The notes under the pieces: model-generated
Databases searched by the model: none
What the model was told of the DNA's origin: nothing
Seen by the model: the letters and a program-made list of their open reading frames with translations, nothing else
Shown: positions 27,706 to 36,601 of the stretch, piece by piece
Numbering within the stretch: the stretch's first letter is position 1
How the letters are laid out: the number at the start of each line of letters is the position of its first letter
Source of the DNA: an uncultured Prevotella sp.
Lineage (GTDB): Bacteria > Bacteroidota > Bacteroidia > Bacteroidales > Bacteroidaceae
Assembly: GCA_900314935.1 (NCBI GenBank)
Contig: OMXE01000005.1
Span: 62,001-126,000 of the forward strand
Direction of reading: 5' to 3'
Length of the DNA: 64,000 nt
Translations under genes and position numbers: made by a program

Positions 27706-29763
27706 ATGAACAAATTCAAGACCTCTGAAGACAGCTATTGGCGCAATCTACTTACTCGTTCGGCACTCGTTATCGTGTCAGTTGTCATTATCGTGTGGTT
27801 CCTGCCCCGCAATAGCGGTCCGCAGTTCCGCTATGATGTAGGTAAGCCATGGATGTATGGATCGCTCATCGCGAAGTTCGACTTCCCCATCTACAAGACC
27901 GATGAGGCCATCAAGGCGGAGCAAGACAGTCTGCTCGTCCAACTGGAGCCTTACTACACCTTCAAGGAGAATGTGGAGAAAGAGCAGATCGCTAAGTTCT
28001 ACGAGAAATACAAGGACGGTATCCCCGGCCTGTCAAAAGACTATGTCACTACCATCATCGACCGCCTGCATCGTCTGTATCAGGCAGGTATCATGAACCA
28101 AGCCGACTACTCGAAGAACTTCAAGGACTCCACCAGTTTCGTCCGTGTGATCAACGGCAGGACTGCCACCAGTGTGCCCATCAACTGTATCTATTCCACG
28201 ATGGCCGCCTACGAACAACTGTTCATGGATGAGAAACTCGGTGCGCAACGTCAGATCCTGCAGAAGTGCAACCTGAACGAATATCTCACCCCGAATCTCA
28301 CCTACGATAAGGAACGCAGTGAGACAGAACGGGCCGATGTCATCAGCAGCGTAGCCCTCGCCAGCGGTATGGTGCTCACCGGACAGAAGATTATCGACCG
28401 TGGAGAGATTGTGGATGAACATACATTCCGTGTACTCAGCAGCTTTGAGCGTGAGATGGTGCGCCGTAGTGCCAACAGCAGCGAGGTGTCGTCAACCATC
28501 GCAGGACAAGCCCTTTTCGTGGGCATCATCATGATTCTCTTCACCTTGTATATAGCCCTCTTCAGGAAAGACTACTTCGAGAAACCACGCAGTTTGATGA
28601 TGCTCTATGCGCTCATCACCATCTTCCCCATCCTGGTATCCCTGATGATGGAGCACAACGTACTGAGTGTCTATGTGCTGCCCTTCGCCATCGTACCGAT
28701 CTTCATCCGCGTATTCATGGATTCCCGTACAGCTTTCATCTCCCATGTGGTGATGACACTGATTTGTGCTGCCGCCGTGAAATACCAGTATGAGTTCATC
28801 ATCATCCAGCTGGTTGCTGGCCTTGTGGCCATCTACTCCTTGAGGGAACTGTCGCAACGAGCCCAGCTGTTCAAGACAGCCATTCTTGTTACCCTGGCCA
28901 GCAGTGCGGTGTACTTCGCCTTACAGCTGATGCAGGACAACAGTATCCTCACCATGGACCATAGCATGTACAAGCATTTCATCGCCAATGGTGTGATGTT
29001 GCTCTTCGCCTATCCGCTGATGCTGGTCGTGGAGAAGATGTTCGGTTTCATCTCGAATGTTACCCTTATCGAGTTGTCGAACACCAGTAAGGATCTGCTC
29101 CGTAAGATGAGCGAGGTAGCCCCCGGCACCTTCCAGCACTCCATCATGGTGGGTAACCTCGCAGCAGCCATCTCCGACAAGATCGATGCAAAGACGCAGC
29201 TTGTCAGGACAGGTGCTCTCTATCACGACATCGGCAAGATCCAGAATCCCGCCTTCTACACAGAGAACCAAGCAGGCGTGAACCCGTTGAACAAGATGGA
29301 TCGCAAGGAGGCTGCCCAGATTATCATCAATCACGTAACCGAAGGTCTGAAGCTGGCGGATAAGTACAACCTGCCCACAGAGATCAAGGATTTCATTATG
29401 ACCCATCACGGATTGGGCAAGACCAAGTATTTCTATATCTCTTACAAGAACGAGCATCCCAAGGAGAAAATTGACGAATCGGTCTTTTCCTATGCAGGAC
29501 CGAATCCTTTCACCCGTGAGCAGGCTATCCTCATGATGGCCGACACCGTAGAGGCAGCTTCCCGTTCGTTGACCGAATACACCGAAGAGAACATCAGTAA
29601 TCTGGTGAACACCCTCATCGACGGACAAGTGAGCGACGGTTTCTACACCGACTGTCCTATTACCTTCCACGACATCAATGTGGCCAAGCAGGTGCTGACG
29701 GAGCGTTTGAAGGTTATCTACCATACACGTATCAGCTATCCGGAGCTCAAGAAAAGCAAATAA
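27706..29763 (+). CDS. 7TM-HD family membrane phosphodiesterase (PgpH-like)
   Basis: A 685-residue protein with the full 7TM-HD layout: a first membrane helix ([15 protein letters not shown]), an extracytoplasmic 7TMR-HD extracellular domain (about 50-270), a cluster of membrane helices (about 275-455), and a C-terminal cytoplasmic HD domain with [40 protein letters not shown] and MTHHG metal ligands. PgpH relatives hydrolyse c-di-AMP to pApA. The start at 27706 follows from the promoter position. Monocistronic or leading into the FadL-type gene, which has its own -7 element. Confidence 0.92.
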   Translation: MNKFKTSEDSYWRNLLTRSALVIVSVVIIVWFLPRNSGPQFRYDVGKPWMYGSLIAKFDFPIYKTDEAIKAEQDSLLVQLEPYYTFKENVEKEQIAKFYEKYKDGIPGLSKDYVTTIIDRLHRLYQAGIMNQADYSKNFKDSTSFVRVINGRTATSVPINCIYSTMAAYEQLFMDEKLGAQRQILQKCNLNEYLTPNLTYDKERSETERADVISSVALASGMVLTGQKIIDRGEIVDEHTFRVLSSFEREMVRRSANSSEVSSTIAGQALFVGIIMILFTLYIALFRKDYFEKPRSLMMLYALITIFPILVSLMMEHNVLSVYVLPFAIVPIFIRVFMDSRTAFISHVVMTLICAAAVKYQYEFIIIQLVAGLVAIYSLRELSQRAQLFKTAILVTLASSAVYFALQLMQDNSILTMDHSMYKHFIANGVMLLFAYPLMLVVEKMFGFISNVTLIELSNTSKDLLRKMSEVAPGTFQHSIMVGNLAAAISDKIDAKTQLVRTGALYHDIGKIQNPAFYTENQAGVNPLNKMDRKEAAQIIINHVTEGLKLADKYNLPTEIKDFIMTHHGLGKTKYFYISYKNEHPKEKIDESVFSYAGPNPFTREQAILMMADTVEAASRSLTEYTEENISNLVNTLIDGQVSDGFYTDCPITFHDINVAKQVLTERLKVIYHTRISYPELKKSK

Positions 29764-29844
29764 AAGTTAAATGTTTCACCCTTTTACAGGAAATTCAGAA
29801 CAATACAGGTAACTTTGCAGCCAAGTTTTTTAAAGGTATTTAAG

Positions 29845-31377
29845 ATGAGTAAATTAAAATTTATCAGCATCGTATTCATGATGACAGTCGCCAGCAACGT
29901 TTGGGCAGGCGGCATTCTTACAAACACCAACCAGAACCTCGCTTTCAACCGTAATATGGCACGTGACGGTATTATCGGGATTGACGGTGTATACAGCAAC
30001 CCCGCAGGTGTGATCTTCATGGACCAAGGCTTCCATCTCTCTGTGAACTGGCAGATGGCATTCCAAACCCGTTCCATTTTCACCACCAACCCCGACTTTG
30101 CCCTGGGCATGGATAACAACGGTGCCACTACCAAGAAATTCAAAGGTGTGGCCAATGCACCATTTATCCCCTCCATCCAGGCTGCTTACAATACTGGTCG
30201 TTGGAGTCTGCAAGCCAATTTCTCCGTTACCGGTGGCGGTGGAAAGTGTGAGTTCTCCGATGGTATCGGCTCCTTTGAAAGTGCTGTGGGTGCTATTGCC
30301 CACTCGTTACAGCCTCTGGGAGCCACAGGATATGATGTGGATGGTTACATGCGTGGCAAGCAGTACTACTTCGGTTTCACCTTGGGTGCTGCCTACAAGC
30401 TCACCGACAACCTCTCCATCTATGGAGGTGCCCGTCTGCTCTATGGTACTGCATCCTACAAAGCTCGTTTGAATAATATTTTGGTGAACACGGAAGCAGG
30501 TGCTGTTCCCTTCGGCACTTTCCTCGACAATGCCAATGTCAGGATTGCTGGTGGCATTGCCCAATATGCAGATGGTATCAATCAGATAGAGGCAGGTATT
30601 GCTCAGTATCAGGCTGCTGGCGTACCCGTTCCTGCAGAGCTTACCGAGAAGCTGGCTGGCGCACAGGCTGCCAAGGCACAGTTGGAAGGTACACAACAGA
30701 GTCTGCAGACTCTCGAGACCTATCGTGAGGGCGTGAGCTTGATGTCTGACCAGAGTGGCTTAGGCATTGCTCCCATCCTGGGTATCGACTTCAAGACAGG
30801 TGCCTTTAACTTCGGTGCCAAGTATGAATTCAAGACCCGCATGCGGATGAAGAACAATTCCACAGTAAAGGAAGCCCACCAGATTGAAGCCGTGAACAAG
30901 TTCCGTGATGGCAGTAGTGTACCCGAGGACCAGCCCGCCCTCTTCACCGTTGGCGGTCAGTGGTCGGTAACCCCATCCGTACGTGTTATGGCCGGCTATC
31001 ACCTGTTCTTCGACAAGTCGGCTCATTGGTACAAACACGACGAGAAGAAACTCGATGGTAACACATGGGAGTACAATGGCGGTGCCGAATGGGACGTAAA
31101 CGACAAGCTGTTAGTAAGTGCCGGCTTCCAGAAGACCGACTACGGTCTGTCTGACGAATATATGAACGATATGTCGTTCGTGGTGAGCAGCTATACCTAC
31201 GGCCTCGGTCTGCGCTACAAAGTCAGTGACAAGGTGAAGGTAAACGTGGCCTATTTCCAGACCAACTACGACACCTACAAGCAGGATGTAACACCTACTG
31301 CCACCAATGCCACCACGCACAACGACTTCACCCGCACCAACCGCGTGCTTGGTGTAGGCGTGGATATCGACTTCTAA
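29845..31377 (+). CDS. FadL/OmpP1-type outer-membrane transporter
   Basis: A 510-residue barrel. Signal peptide MSKLKFISIVFMMTVASNVWAG; then GILTNTNQNLAFNRNMARDG and VYSNPAGVIFMDQGFHLSVNWQ, matching the N-terminal hatch of the FadL family, which moves hydrophobic compounds across the outer membrane. An alanine/glutamine-rich insertion (about 235-285, IEAGIAQYQAAGVPVPAELTEKLAGAQ...) looks like a helical coiled segment in a loop. The barrel ends GVGVDIDF. A TAACTTTG element at 29810-29817 rules out the upstream start at 29815. Confidence 0.87.
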   Translation: MSKLKFISIVFMMTVASNVWAGGILTNTNQNLAFNRNMARDGIIGIDGVYSNPAGVIFMDQGFHLSVNWQMAFQTRSIFTTNPDFALGMDNNGATTKKFKGVANAPFIPSIQAAYNTGRWSLQANFSVTGGGGKCEFSDGIGSFESAVGAIAHSLQPLGATGYDVDGYMRGKQYYFGFTLGAAYKLTDNLSIYGGARLLYGTASYKARLNNILVNTEAGAVPFGTFLDNANVRIAGGIAQYADGINQIEAGIAQYQAAGVPVPAELTEKLAGAQAAKAQLEGTQQSLQTLETYREGVSLMSDQSGLGIAPILGIDFKTGAFNFGAKYEFKTRMRMKNNSTVKEAHQIEAVNKFRDGSSVPEDQPALFTVGGQWSVTPSVRVMAGYHLFFDKSAHWYKHDEKKLDGNTWEYNGGAEWDVNDKLLVSAGFQKTDYGLSDEYMNDMSFVVSSYTYGLGLRYKVSDKVKVNVAYFQTNYDTYKQDVTPTATNATTHNDFTRTNRVLGVGVDIDF

Positions 31378-31386
31378 GCATTACCT

Positions 31387-33696
31387 TTACAGCGGATCCA
31401 CATCAAAGTAGATCTGCAACGCGTTATACCGCGAGTCCTCCATCATCTGACCTTGGATGAAATGCAGGCACTCGCGGGCTTTTTTGATGTCTATCCCGTT
31501 CTCCAATTTGAGAACCAGCTTACGGATATGCATCGATTTCACCTTGGCAATGGCAGGCTTGTCCGGACCCAACACGCGATTACCGAACCATTGTCTCATT
31601 CGTGTTCCCATCTCCATGCTGGCGGTGTTAGCCACCTGTTCATAGCGATGTTTCAGGAACACATACACCAGATGGTTGAATGGCGGATAGCGGAAAGTGC
31701 GACGCTCATCCAACTGATCATCAAAGAAAGCGGTATAGTCGTTGTTCACCACTTGCTGGATCACAGGCAGCTGCTGACTCTTCGTCTGCAGGATTACCAG
31801 TCCCCGCTTTCCCTTGCGTCCTGCCCTGCCGCTTACCTGCGCCATCATCGTAAACGCATGCTCGTAAGCACGGAAGTCGGGATAGTTCAGCATCGAATCG
31901 GCATTCAGGATTCCCACCACCGACACACGGTCGAAATCCAGTCCTTTACTTATCATCTGGGTGCCAATCAACAGCTGTGTACGTCCTGCGGCGAAATCGT
32001 TGATCAGTCGTTCATACGCATGGCGGGTTCTGGTGGTATCAAGATCCATACGAGCCACACGCACTTCCGGGAAGATCTCCATGATCTGGTCCTCTATCTT
32101 CTCCGTGCCATAGCCCCTACCCGTCAGGTTCGTATTCCCGCAGTTAGGACACTTATCCGGCACCTGGTACGTATTACCGCAGTAATGACAGGTAAGCTGA
32201 CCGCTGTTCTTATGATAGGTAAGCGATACATCGCAATGCTGACAATGCGGTACCCACCCACACACCTTACACTCAATCATCGGTGCAAAGCCCCTGCGGT
32301 TCTGGAAGAGTATCACCTGCTCATCAGCCTCCAGCGCTTTGCGGATGCTCGACAAGAGCAGCGGTGAGAACGGACCGTTCATCATCTTCCTCCGCTGCAG
32401 GTCGCGTACATCCACCACCTGTATTTCCGGTAGTTGGATATCCTGGTAACGCTGCTGGAGCGATACGAGTCCGTATTTCCCCACCTTAGTATTATAATAG
32501 CTCTCTATCGAAGGAGTGGCCGTGCCCAACAATGTTCGTGTGTTCAAGGCTCCGTTCACCTCCGTACAAATCCTTGCCAGCATGATGGCAGCACTTCTTG
32601 CGTGATATCGTGGAGCAGGATCCTGTTGCTTGAACGATGTCTCGTGCTCCTCATCAATAATCACCAGTCCTAAGCGTTGGAAAGGCAGGAACACAGCTGA
32701 TCGGGCACCAAGAATCACATCATATGGATTGGCCGACAGCTGTTTCTTCCAGATCTCCACCCGCTCTGCATCGCTGTACTTCGAGTGATAGATACCCAAG
32801 CGGTTACCAAACACCCGTTGCAAGCGGTCGCGCATCTGTACCGTCAGGGCAATCTCGGGCAACAGATACAGCACCTGCTGTTTTTTCTCTATTGCCTCCT
32901 TGATTAAATGGATATAGATCTCGGTCTTACCGCTTGAGGTAACACCATGTAGCAACACGATCTTCTTGCTCAGGAACTGAAACAGGATCTGGTTATATGC
33001 CTCCTGCTGTGCCGCGTTCAATGCTTTGACCTTGTCGAGGTGCGGCTCACCACTGTGGTTCAGTCGGCCTACCTCCTTCTCATACAGCACCAGAAACTTC
33101 TTGTCAACCAACTGCTTCAGCACCGCTGCCGTGCAGTGCGAGTAGTTCATCAGCTCATCCTTCGACACCTCCTCGCACACTCCACACTCCTCACTCCTCA
33201 CTCCACACTCCTCAAGACTATCCCAACGGGACAGCTGCAGGTAGTCGATGAACACCTTCTGCTGCTTGGGGGCACGTGCCAGCACATCCAGTGCAATATG
33301 CAGAGCCTGTTCGTTGCGGTATTTCTCGCCCAGTGCTACGTACGTCTCCAGTTTCGGTTTATACCCCTCAACGGTTTTCATTCCCAAGGGGAAGGCCGCA
33401 TTATACACCTCGCCGATGGGTGACAGGTAATAGTCGGCTATCCACTGCCACAGACGGAACTGCTCCTCGCGCACCACAGGTTCCGCATCCAGCACCTCCA
33501 TCACCTCCTTGATCTGCGCAAAGTCGGGCTTTCTGTCATGTACCTCCACCGCCAGTCCCACATACCGTTTGCTCTTCCCCAGCGGCACCAGTACACGCAC
33601 TCCTCTCTTCACCTTCTCCGCTAACCTCTCAGGCACGGCGTAGGTAAAGAACCCTTCTAAGGGCAGGGGCAATATCACGTCAACGTATCTCTTCAT
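31387..33696 (-). CDS. priA: Primosomal replication-restart helicase PriA
   Basis: A 769-residue protein. The N-terminal 3'-DNA-binding domain (RYVDVILPLPLEGFFTYAVPE) is followed by the helicase core with GVTSSGKTEIYIHLIKEA (Walker A) and DEEHETSFKQ (DEEH box), the zinc region CKVCGWVPHCQHCDVSLTYH and CHYCG/CPNCG, and the late motif IGTQMISKGLDFDRV. It reloads the replisome at stalled forks. A TATATTTG element at 33709-33716 places the start at 33696. Residues about 165-180 (LEECGVRSEECGVCEE) come from a 21-base repeat inserted in frame, between domains. Confidence 0.95.
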   Translation of the reverse strand: MKRYVDVILPLPLEGFFTYAVPERLAEKVKRGVRVLVPLGKSKRYVGLAVEVHDRKPDFAQIKEVMEVLDAEPVVREEQFRLWQWIADYYLSPIGEVYNAAFPLGMKTVEGYKPKLETYVALGEKYRNEQALHIALDVLARAPKQQKVFIDYLQLSRWDSLEECGVRSEECGVCEEVSKDELMNYSHCTAAVLKQLVDKKFLVLYEKEVGRLNHSGEPHLDKVKALNAAQQEAYNQILFQFLSKKIVLLHGVTSSGKTEIYIHLIKEAIEKKQQVLYLLPEIALTVQMRDRLQRVFGNRLGIYHSKYSDAERVEIWKKQLSANPYDVILGARSAVFLPFQRLGLVIIDEEHETSFKQQDPAPRYHARSAAIMLARICTEVNGALNTRTLLGTATPSIESYYNTKVGKYGLVSLQQRYQDIQLPEIQVVDVRDLQRRKMMNGPFSPLLLSSIRKALEADEQVILFQNRRGFAPMIECKVCGWVPHCQHCDVSLTYHKNSGQLTCHYCGNTYQVPDKCPNCGNTNLTGRGYGTEKIEDQIMEIFPEVRVARMDLDTTRTRHAYERLINDFAAGRTQLLIGTQMISKGLDFDRVSVVGILNADSMLNYPDFRAYEHAFTMMAQVSGRAGRKGKRGLVILQTKSQQLPVIQQVVNNDYTAFFDDQLDERRTFRYPPFNHLVYVFLKHRYEQVANTASMEMGTRMRQWFGNRVLGPDKPAIAKVKSMHIRKLVLKLENGIDIKKARECLHFIQGQMMEDSRYNALQIYFDVDPL
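33179..33214. repeat. 21-base in-frame repeat inside priA
   Basis: ACTCCACACTCCTCA occurs at 33179-33193 and again at 33200-33214, exactly 21 bases apart. It encodes two 7-residue units beginning EECGV in PriA. Confidence 0.93.
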
Positions 33697-33791
33697 TAAA
33701 TACAACTGCAAATATACGGAAATAATTAGGAATATAATCGTATTCGATGAATTTTTTATTCATAGACCACAACGGTGTCTGTTATCTGTAC

Positions 33792-35996
33792 TTATTGCTC
33801 CACCATCCTATATACTTTCCCTTGATTGGTTCTGCGCACCTCGAAATTAAACTGGGTGTCGTTCAGGGCATTGCCCATAGCCGTATTACTGATTCCCGGA
33901 TCAAACGAGGCATAGTAGCAACTCAGAATCTCTTTGATCTCATCAATGGAGAGCCAGCGGGCCTCTTCCGACGGCTTAGGACTTCGGAAGGTGCCTGCAA
34001 TCATTTCCTCAAGGGTATAGAGCTGCTGATAACATTCGTTCTCCTTGATCAGTTCAGCAATCTCCACATCATTCAGCCAGAAGCGTTCACCGTTATTGAA
34101 CAGGTGGAGAGCCTGGGCAAAGAGCTGTTGGTGATTCAACGAGTCATCGTAGTTGATATGTCCTGTGACGCCGATGCAGGCAAAACGGCGGGACCCTGTA
34201 GGATCAGTCAGCGGCTTTCGTTTGTTGGTAGTACCGATGAATGAGGTGTATCTGCGATATTGCTTGATGGTCTTACCGTAAGGCGGACGGAACTTCACAT
34301 CAGCCGACGAGAGCAGGTATTTCAGAACCACCTGCTGACTCTTGGTGGTCTTGTCGAACTCATCGATGTTGATCAGGGCGAATGAGGTAAGCGCGATGTT
34401 CAGGTCGAACTCGTTCTTGAAGTTGATCTTGTCGTTGTAGTAGTCGCGCAGTTCCGGCGGCAGGATGTTTTTACAGAAACGCGTCTTTCCGCAGCCCTGT
34501 CTGCCAATCAGCAAGGGAACCAATGCATTACCTGTTAGCTGTTTGTCGCTTTCGCGCCACTGGGCCACCATTCCCGTGAGCCACATCTTCAGGTACTTTT
34601 CCCAATGGGGCTGATCTGTCGGCACACGCCCAGCGAGTTCCTTGATATAGTCATGACCGTCCCACTGAGGCAGCTTGTCGAGCCAGGTGTTCACAGGATC
34701 GTACTGTTCGATGCGTGTAGAGTCGATGAAACGGTTCACGTTCTTGTCCCACGCTTTCAGTCCCAGTTCCACAGCCCTGAGCGTCATATCGTTCCTTACT
34801 TCTTCGGTCAGCGGCTTGTAGGTCTGGTCATTGCTGTATCTCTCTCGATATTCGGCCACACCAGTCATGAGGTTCTTACGCATAAAGAAGTTCGCATTGA
34901 GGAAAATCTCGGTCCTCATGGCCTGGATGGTCTCTTCAGGAACACTTTTCAGCGGTTTGAAAGGATGTTTCTCCAGATAGTCTTCCTGCAGGGTAACGGC
35001 ATATACCGAATCAAAAATGTTCCTTACCAATATCTCGTCCCTGCCCAATACTGGATGACTGAGTGTGAGTTGTTGTGCTTGCGCCATGGGGATGCCCTCG
35101 TTCAGACAGGCTGTGGCCACTCGCATCAGCAGTTCCATTTCCCGTTGTTCATCAGGCAATTCAAAATAACGCCCCAGGACATTGTTCACGATGAAGAGCC
35201 AATTGAGGTGATAAGTCCTGTCAATCGTTCTTCCGGGCATCAGACTGTCACTTTCCTCACTGATGTTGACGGGTTCTTGCTGCTCAGGCTTTTTAGTGTC
35301 TGCCAGAAAAGCTCGTGCCTCTGGGTTGAAGAACATCTCCGGGTCGGCACTCAGATAAACCGTGCGATCCAGTCTCGGCTCCAGGTATTCGATGTTCATC
35401 TGGAACTGGTTCTGATAGGCCAGCCTTGCCGTCTCGTACAGATTCCTATGGAACTGCCGAATCTCCTCTTCCTCCTTGGGTAGTCGTACTCCCTCATTGG
35501 GCCGTCTTTCTTCCCCATTGGGTAGTTGTCCTTTTCCATTCCCCTCCCTTCCCAGGGGAGGGGTCAGGGGTGGGGTCTCTCTAAATAGCTCGCCCCTGCA
35601 CACAATCTTCACACTCTTCCCCGACCCGCCGAGAAAGGCCATCAGCGTCTCAGGCATCTTGCTGGCCTGGTTCCTAAACGTGACGGCCTGCTCATAACTA
35701 TCCAGACCGTTCAGTTCCAATACTACCAGACCGTTGTAATTTACCATCAGCCGTTCATGATTCTTGTGAGCATATTCTGCAGCGAAACAGATGCGGGGCA
35801 GATTGATGTCAGTACTAAAATCCGTCAATACCTGTCCGTCCTCTAGTCTTTCTGTTCTCATCAGATGATACACTTGACGAATCTGTTTCACTTCCTTGGC
35901 CACGCTTCCTTCACGGATAGACATGGCAACATTCGTGAGTTCCTCACGGTTAATCACTTCTTTTCTACGACTAATTTTAAGAATTGTTACCTTCAT
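33792..35996 (-). CDS. VapE/VirE-like helicase with BT4734-like N-terminal domain
   Basis: A 734-residue protein. Residues 1-135 match the BT4734/VirE N-terminal domain of Bacteroidales proteins (YHLMRTERLEDGQVLTDFSTDINLPRICFAAEY). The C-terminal half from about 440 is the virulence-associated-E/D5-like P-loop ATPase domain: VPLLIGRQGCGKTRFCKNI (Walker A, about 497-506), FALINIDEFDKTT (Walker B) and FIGTTNKRKPLTDPTGSRRF (arginine-finger region). Such domains occur in phage, satellite and plasmid replication helicases. Residues about 138-178 are a low-complexity insert (see 35476-35563). The gene is transcribed away from the 22-bp repeat arrays at 36.1-36.6 kb, from a consensus promoter at 36023-36054. 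It could be a replication initiator or helicase, or a stress-response ATPase; no integrase is nearby. Confidence 0.85.
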   Translation of the reverse strand: MKVTILKISRRKEVINREELTNVAMSIREGSVAKEVKQIRQVYHLMRTERLEDGQVLTDFSTDINLPRICFAAEYAHKNHERLMVNYNGLVVLELNGLDSYEQAVTFRNQASKMPETLMAFLGGSGKSVKIVCRGELFRETPPLTPPLGREGNGKGQLPNGEERRPNEGVRLPKEEEEIRQFHRNLYETARLAYQNQFQMNIEYLEPRLDRTVYLSADPEMFFNPEARAFLADTKKPEQQEPVNISEESDSLMPGRTIDRTYHLNWLFIVNNVLGRYFELPDEQREMELLMRVATACLNEGIPMAQAQQLTLSHPVLGRDEILVRNIFDSVYAVTLQEDYLEKHPFKPLKSVPEETIQAMRTEIFLNANFFMRKNLMTGVAEYRERYSNDQTYKPLTEEVRNDMTLRAVELGLKAWDKNVNRFIDSTRIEQYDPVNTWLDKLPQWDGHDYIKELAGRVPTDQPHWEKYLKMWLTGMVAQWRESDKQLTGNALVPLLIGRQGCGKTRFCKNILPPELRDYYNDKINFKNEFDLNIALTSFALINIDEFDKTTKSQQVVLKYLLSSADVKFRPPYGKTIKQYRRYTSFIGTTNKRKPLTDPTGSRRFACIGVTGHINYDDSLNHQQLFAQALHLFNNGERFWLNDVEIAELIKENECYQQLYTLEEMIAGTFRSPKPSEEARWLSIDEIKEILSCYYASFDPGISNTAMGNALNDTQFNFEVRRTNQGKVYRMVEQ
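35476..35563. repeat. In-frame low-complexity insert with 21-base repeats and a GC-rich hairpin
   Basis: Three units starting TTGGG at 35476, 35497 and 35518 repeat every 21 bases and encode LPNGEER, RPNEGVR and LPKEEEE. Next to them CCCCTCCC (35541-35548) pairs with GGGAGGGG (35556-35563), encoding part of the peptide TPPLTPPLGREG. Confidence 0.92.
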
Positions 35997-36022
35997 AATA
36001 TTACGATTTATAAAAATTCACG

Positions 36023-36054
36023 CAAAGGTACACAAAAAATCGCGGAAATCCAAA
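36023..36054 (-). promoter_or_regulatory. Promoter of the VapE-like gene
   Basis: Minus-strand TTTG (36051-36054), 20 bases, TACCTTTG (36023-36030): exact consensus. The start codon is at 35996, giving a leader of about 20 bases. The repeat arrays begin about 27 bases upstream. Confidence 0.88.
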
Positions 36055-36101
36055 TAAACAAAGGGAAATCCATCAATTTTAACATACACAAAGGGTACAC
36101 C

Positions 36102-36142
36102 AACATACACTATACGGGCTTCAACATACACGCAACATACAC
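36102..36142 (+). repeat. 41-bp inverted repeat, left arm
   Basis: This arm is the exact reverse complement of 36361-36401 over 41 bases with no mismatch. It encloses 218 bases with arrays A and B. Each arm holds three GTGTATGTT-type motifs. Confidence 0.96.
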
Positions 36143-36164
36143 GCCGATTCATAAACGAGTTATT

Positions 36165-36270
36165 TGTTCCCAACGTGGGAATAAATTGTTCCCAACGTGG
36201 GAATAAATTGTTCCCAACGTGGGAATAAAATGTTCCCAACGTGGGAATAAAATGTTCCCAACGTGGGAAT
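36165..36270. repeat. Iteron array A: five 22-bp units with TTCCCAACGTGGGAA
   Basis: TTCCCAACGTGGGAA begins at 36167, 36189, 36211, 36233 and 36255, exactly 22 bases apart. Each core is a palindrome of TTCCCA and TGGGAA arms around ACG. The 7 bases between cores are near identical (T-A rich, ending TG), unlike CRISPR spacers. Confidence 0.97.
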
Positions 36271-36286
36271 ATCGAGTAAGAAGCCT

Positions 36287-36352
36287 GTTTACTATGAGAA
36301 AGTAGCCCAGTTTCTATGAGAAAGTAGCCCAGTTTCTATGAGAAAGCAGCCT
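36287..36352. repeat. Iteron array B: three 22-bp units with TTTCTATGAGAAA
   Basis: Cores begin at 36289 (TTACTATGAGAAA), 36311 and 36333, exactly 22 bases apart, each with TTTCT and AGAAA arms around ATG. The first core centre is 33 bases (1.5 periods) from the last core centre of array A. The unit design is the same as in array A but the sequence is unrelated. Confidence 0.95.
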
Positions 36353-36360
36353 ACTTAAAA

Positions 36361-36401
36361 GTGTATGTTGCGTGTATGTTGAAGCCCGTATAGTGTATGT
36401 T
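36361..36401 (-). repeat. 41-bp inverted repeat, right arm
   Basis: Exact reverse complement of 36102-36142. Its first 23 bases are repeated directly at 36403-36425, so the right side is partly duplicated. Confidence 0.96.
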
Positions 36402-36525
36402 TGTGTATGTTGCGTGTATGTTGAAAACAACCATTTTCCTCGTATATATAGGCTTTTCCAGCAAAATCCGTGTATGTTGCGCCGGTTTTGTGTATTCAAA
36501 AATTGGATTGTTAGGTTTTGCATCG

Positions 36526-36580
36526 CAATACCTATGGTTTTAGGCGCCAATACCTATGTTTTCAGGCGCCAATACCTATG
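36526..36580. repeat. Iteron array C: three 22-bp units with CAATACCTATG
   Basis: CAATACCTATG begins at 36526, 36548 and 36570, 22 bases apart; the intervening 11 bases are alike and units 1-2 and 2-3 are joined by TAGGCGC or CAGGCGC. It lies outside the 41-bp inverted repeat on the right. Confidence 0.94.
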
Positions 36581-36601
36581 ATATTGCACCTCGAAACATA
36601 G

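Larger units (their letters stand above)
36081..36478. repeat. Ten helically phased GTGTATGTT motifs
   Basis: The motif lies in reverse orientation at 36081, 36102, 36123 and 36134 and forward at 36361, 36372, 36393, 36403, 36414 and 36470. Spacings are mostly 10-11 or 21 bases, one or two helical turns, placing the sites on one face of the DNA. The set brackets the two inner arrays. Confidence 0.93.

Noticed and set aside
29815..29844. Upstream start of the FadL-type gene
   Set aside because: It lies in a TAACTTTG element at 29810-29817; the signal peptide begins at 29845.
33697..33711. Upstream start of priA at 33711
   Set aside because: It overlaps the TATATTTG promoter element at 33709-33716; the next ATG at 33696 is used.
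36165..36352. Regular repeats resembling a CRISPR array
   Set aside because: Units are 22 bases with only about 7 bases between cores, the intervening bases are nearly identical, and no cas genes are present.
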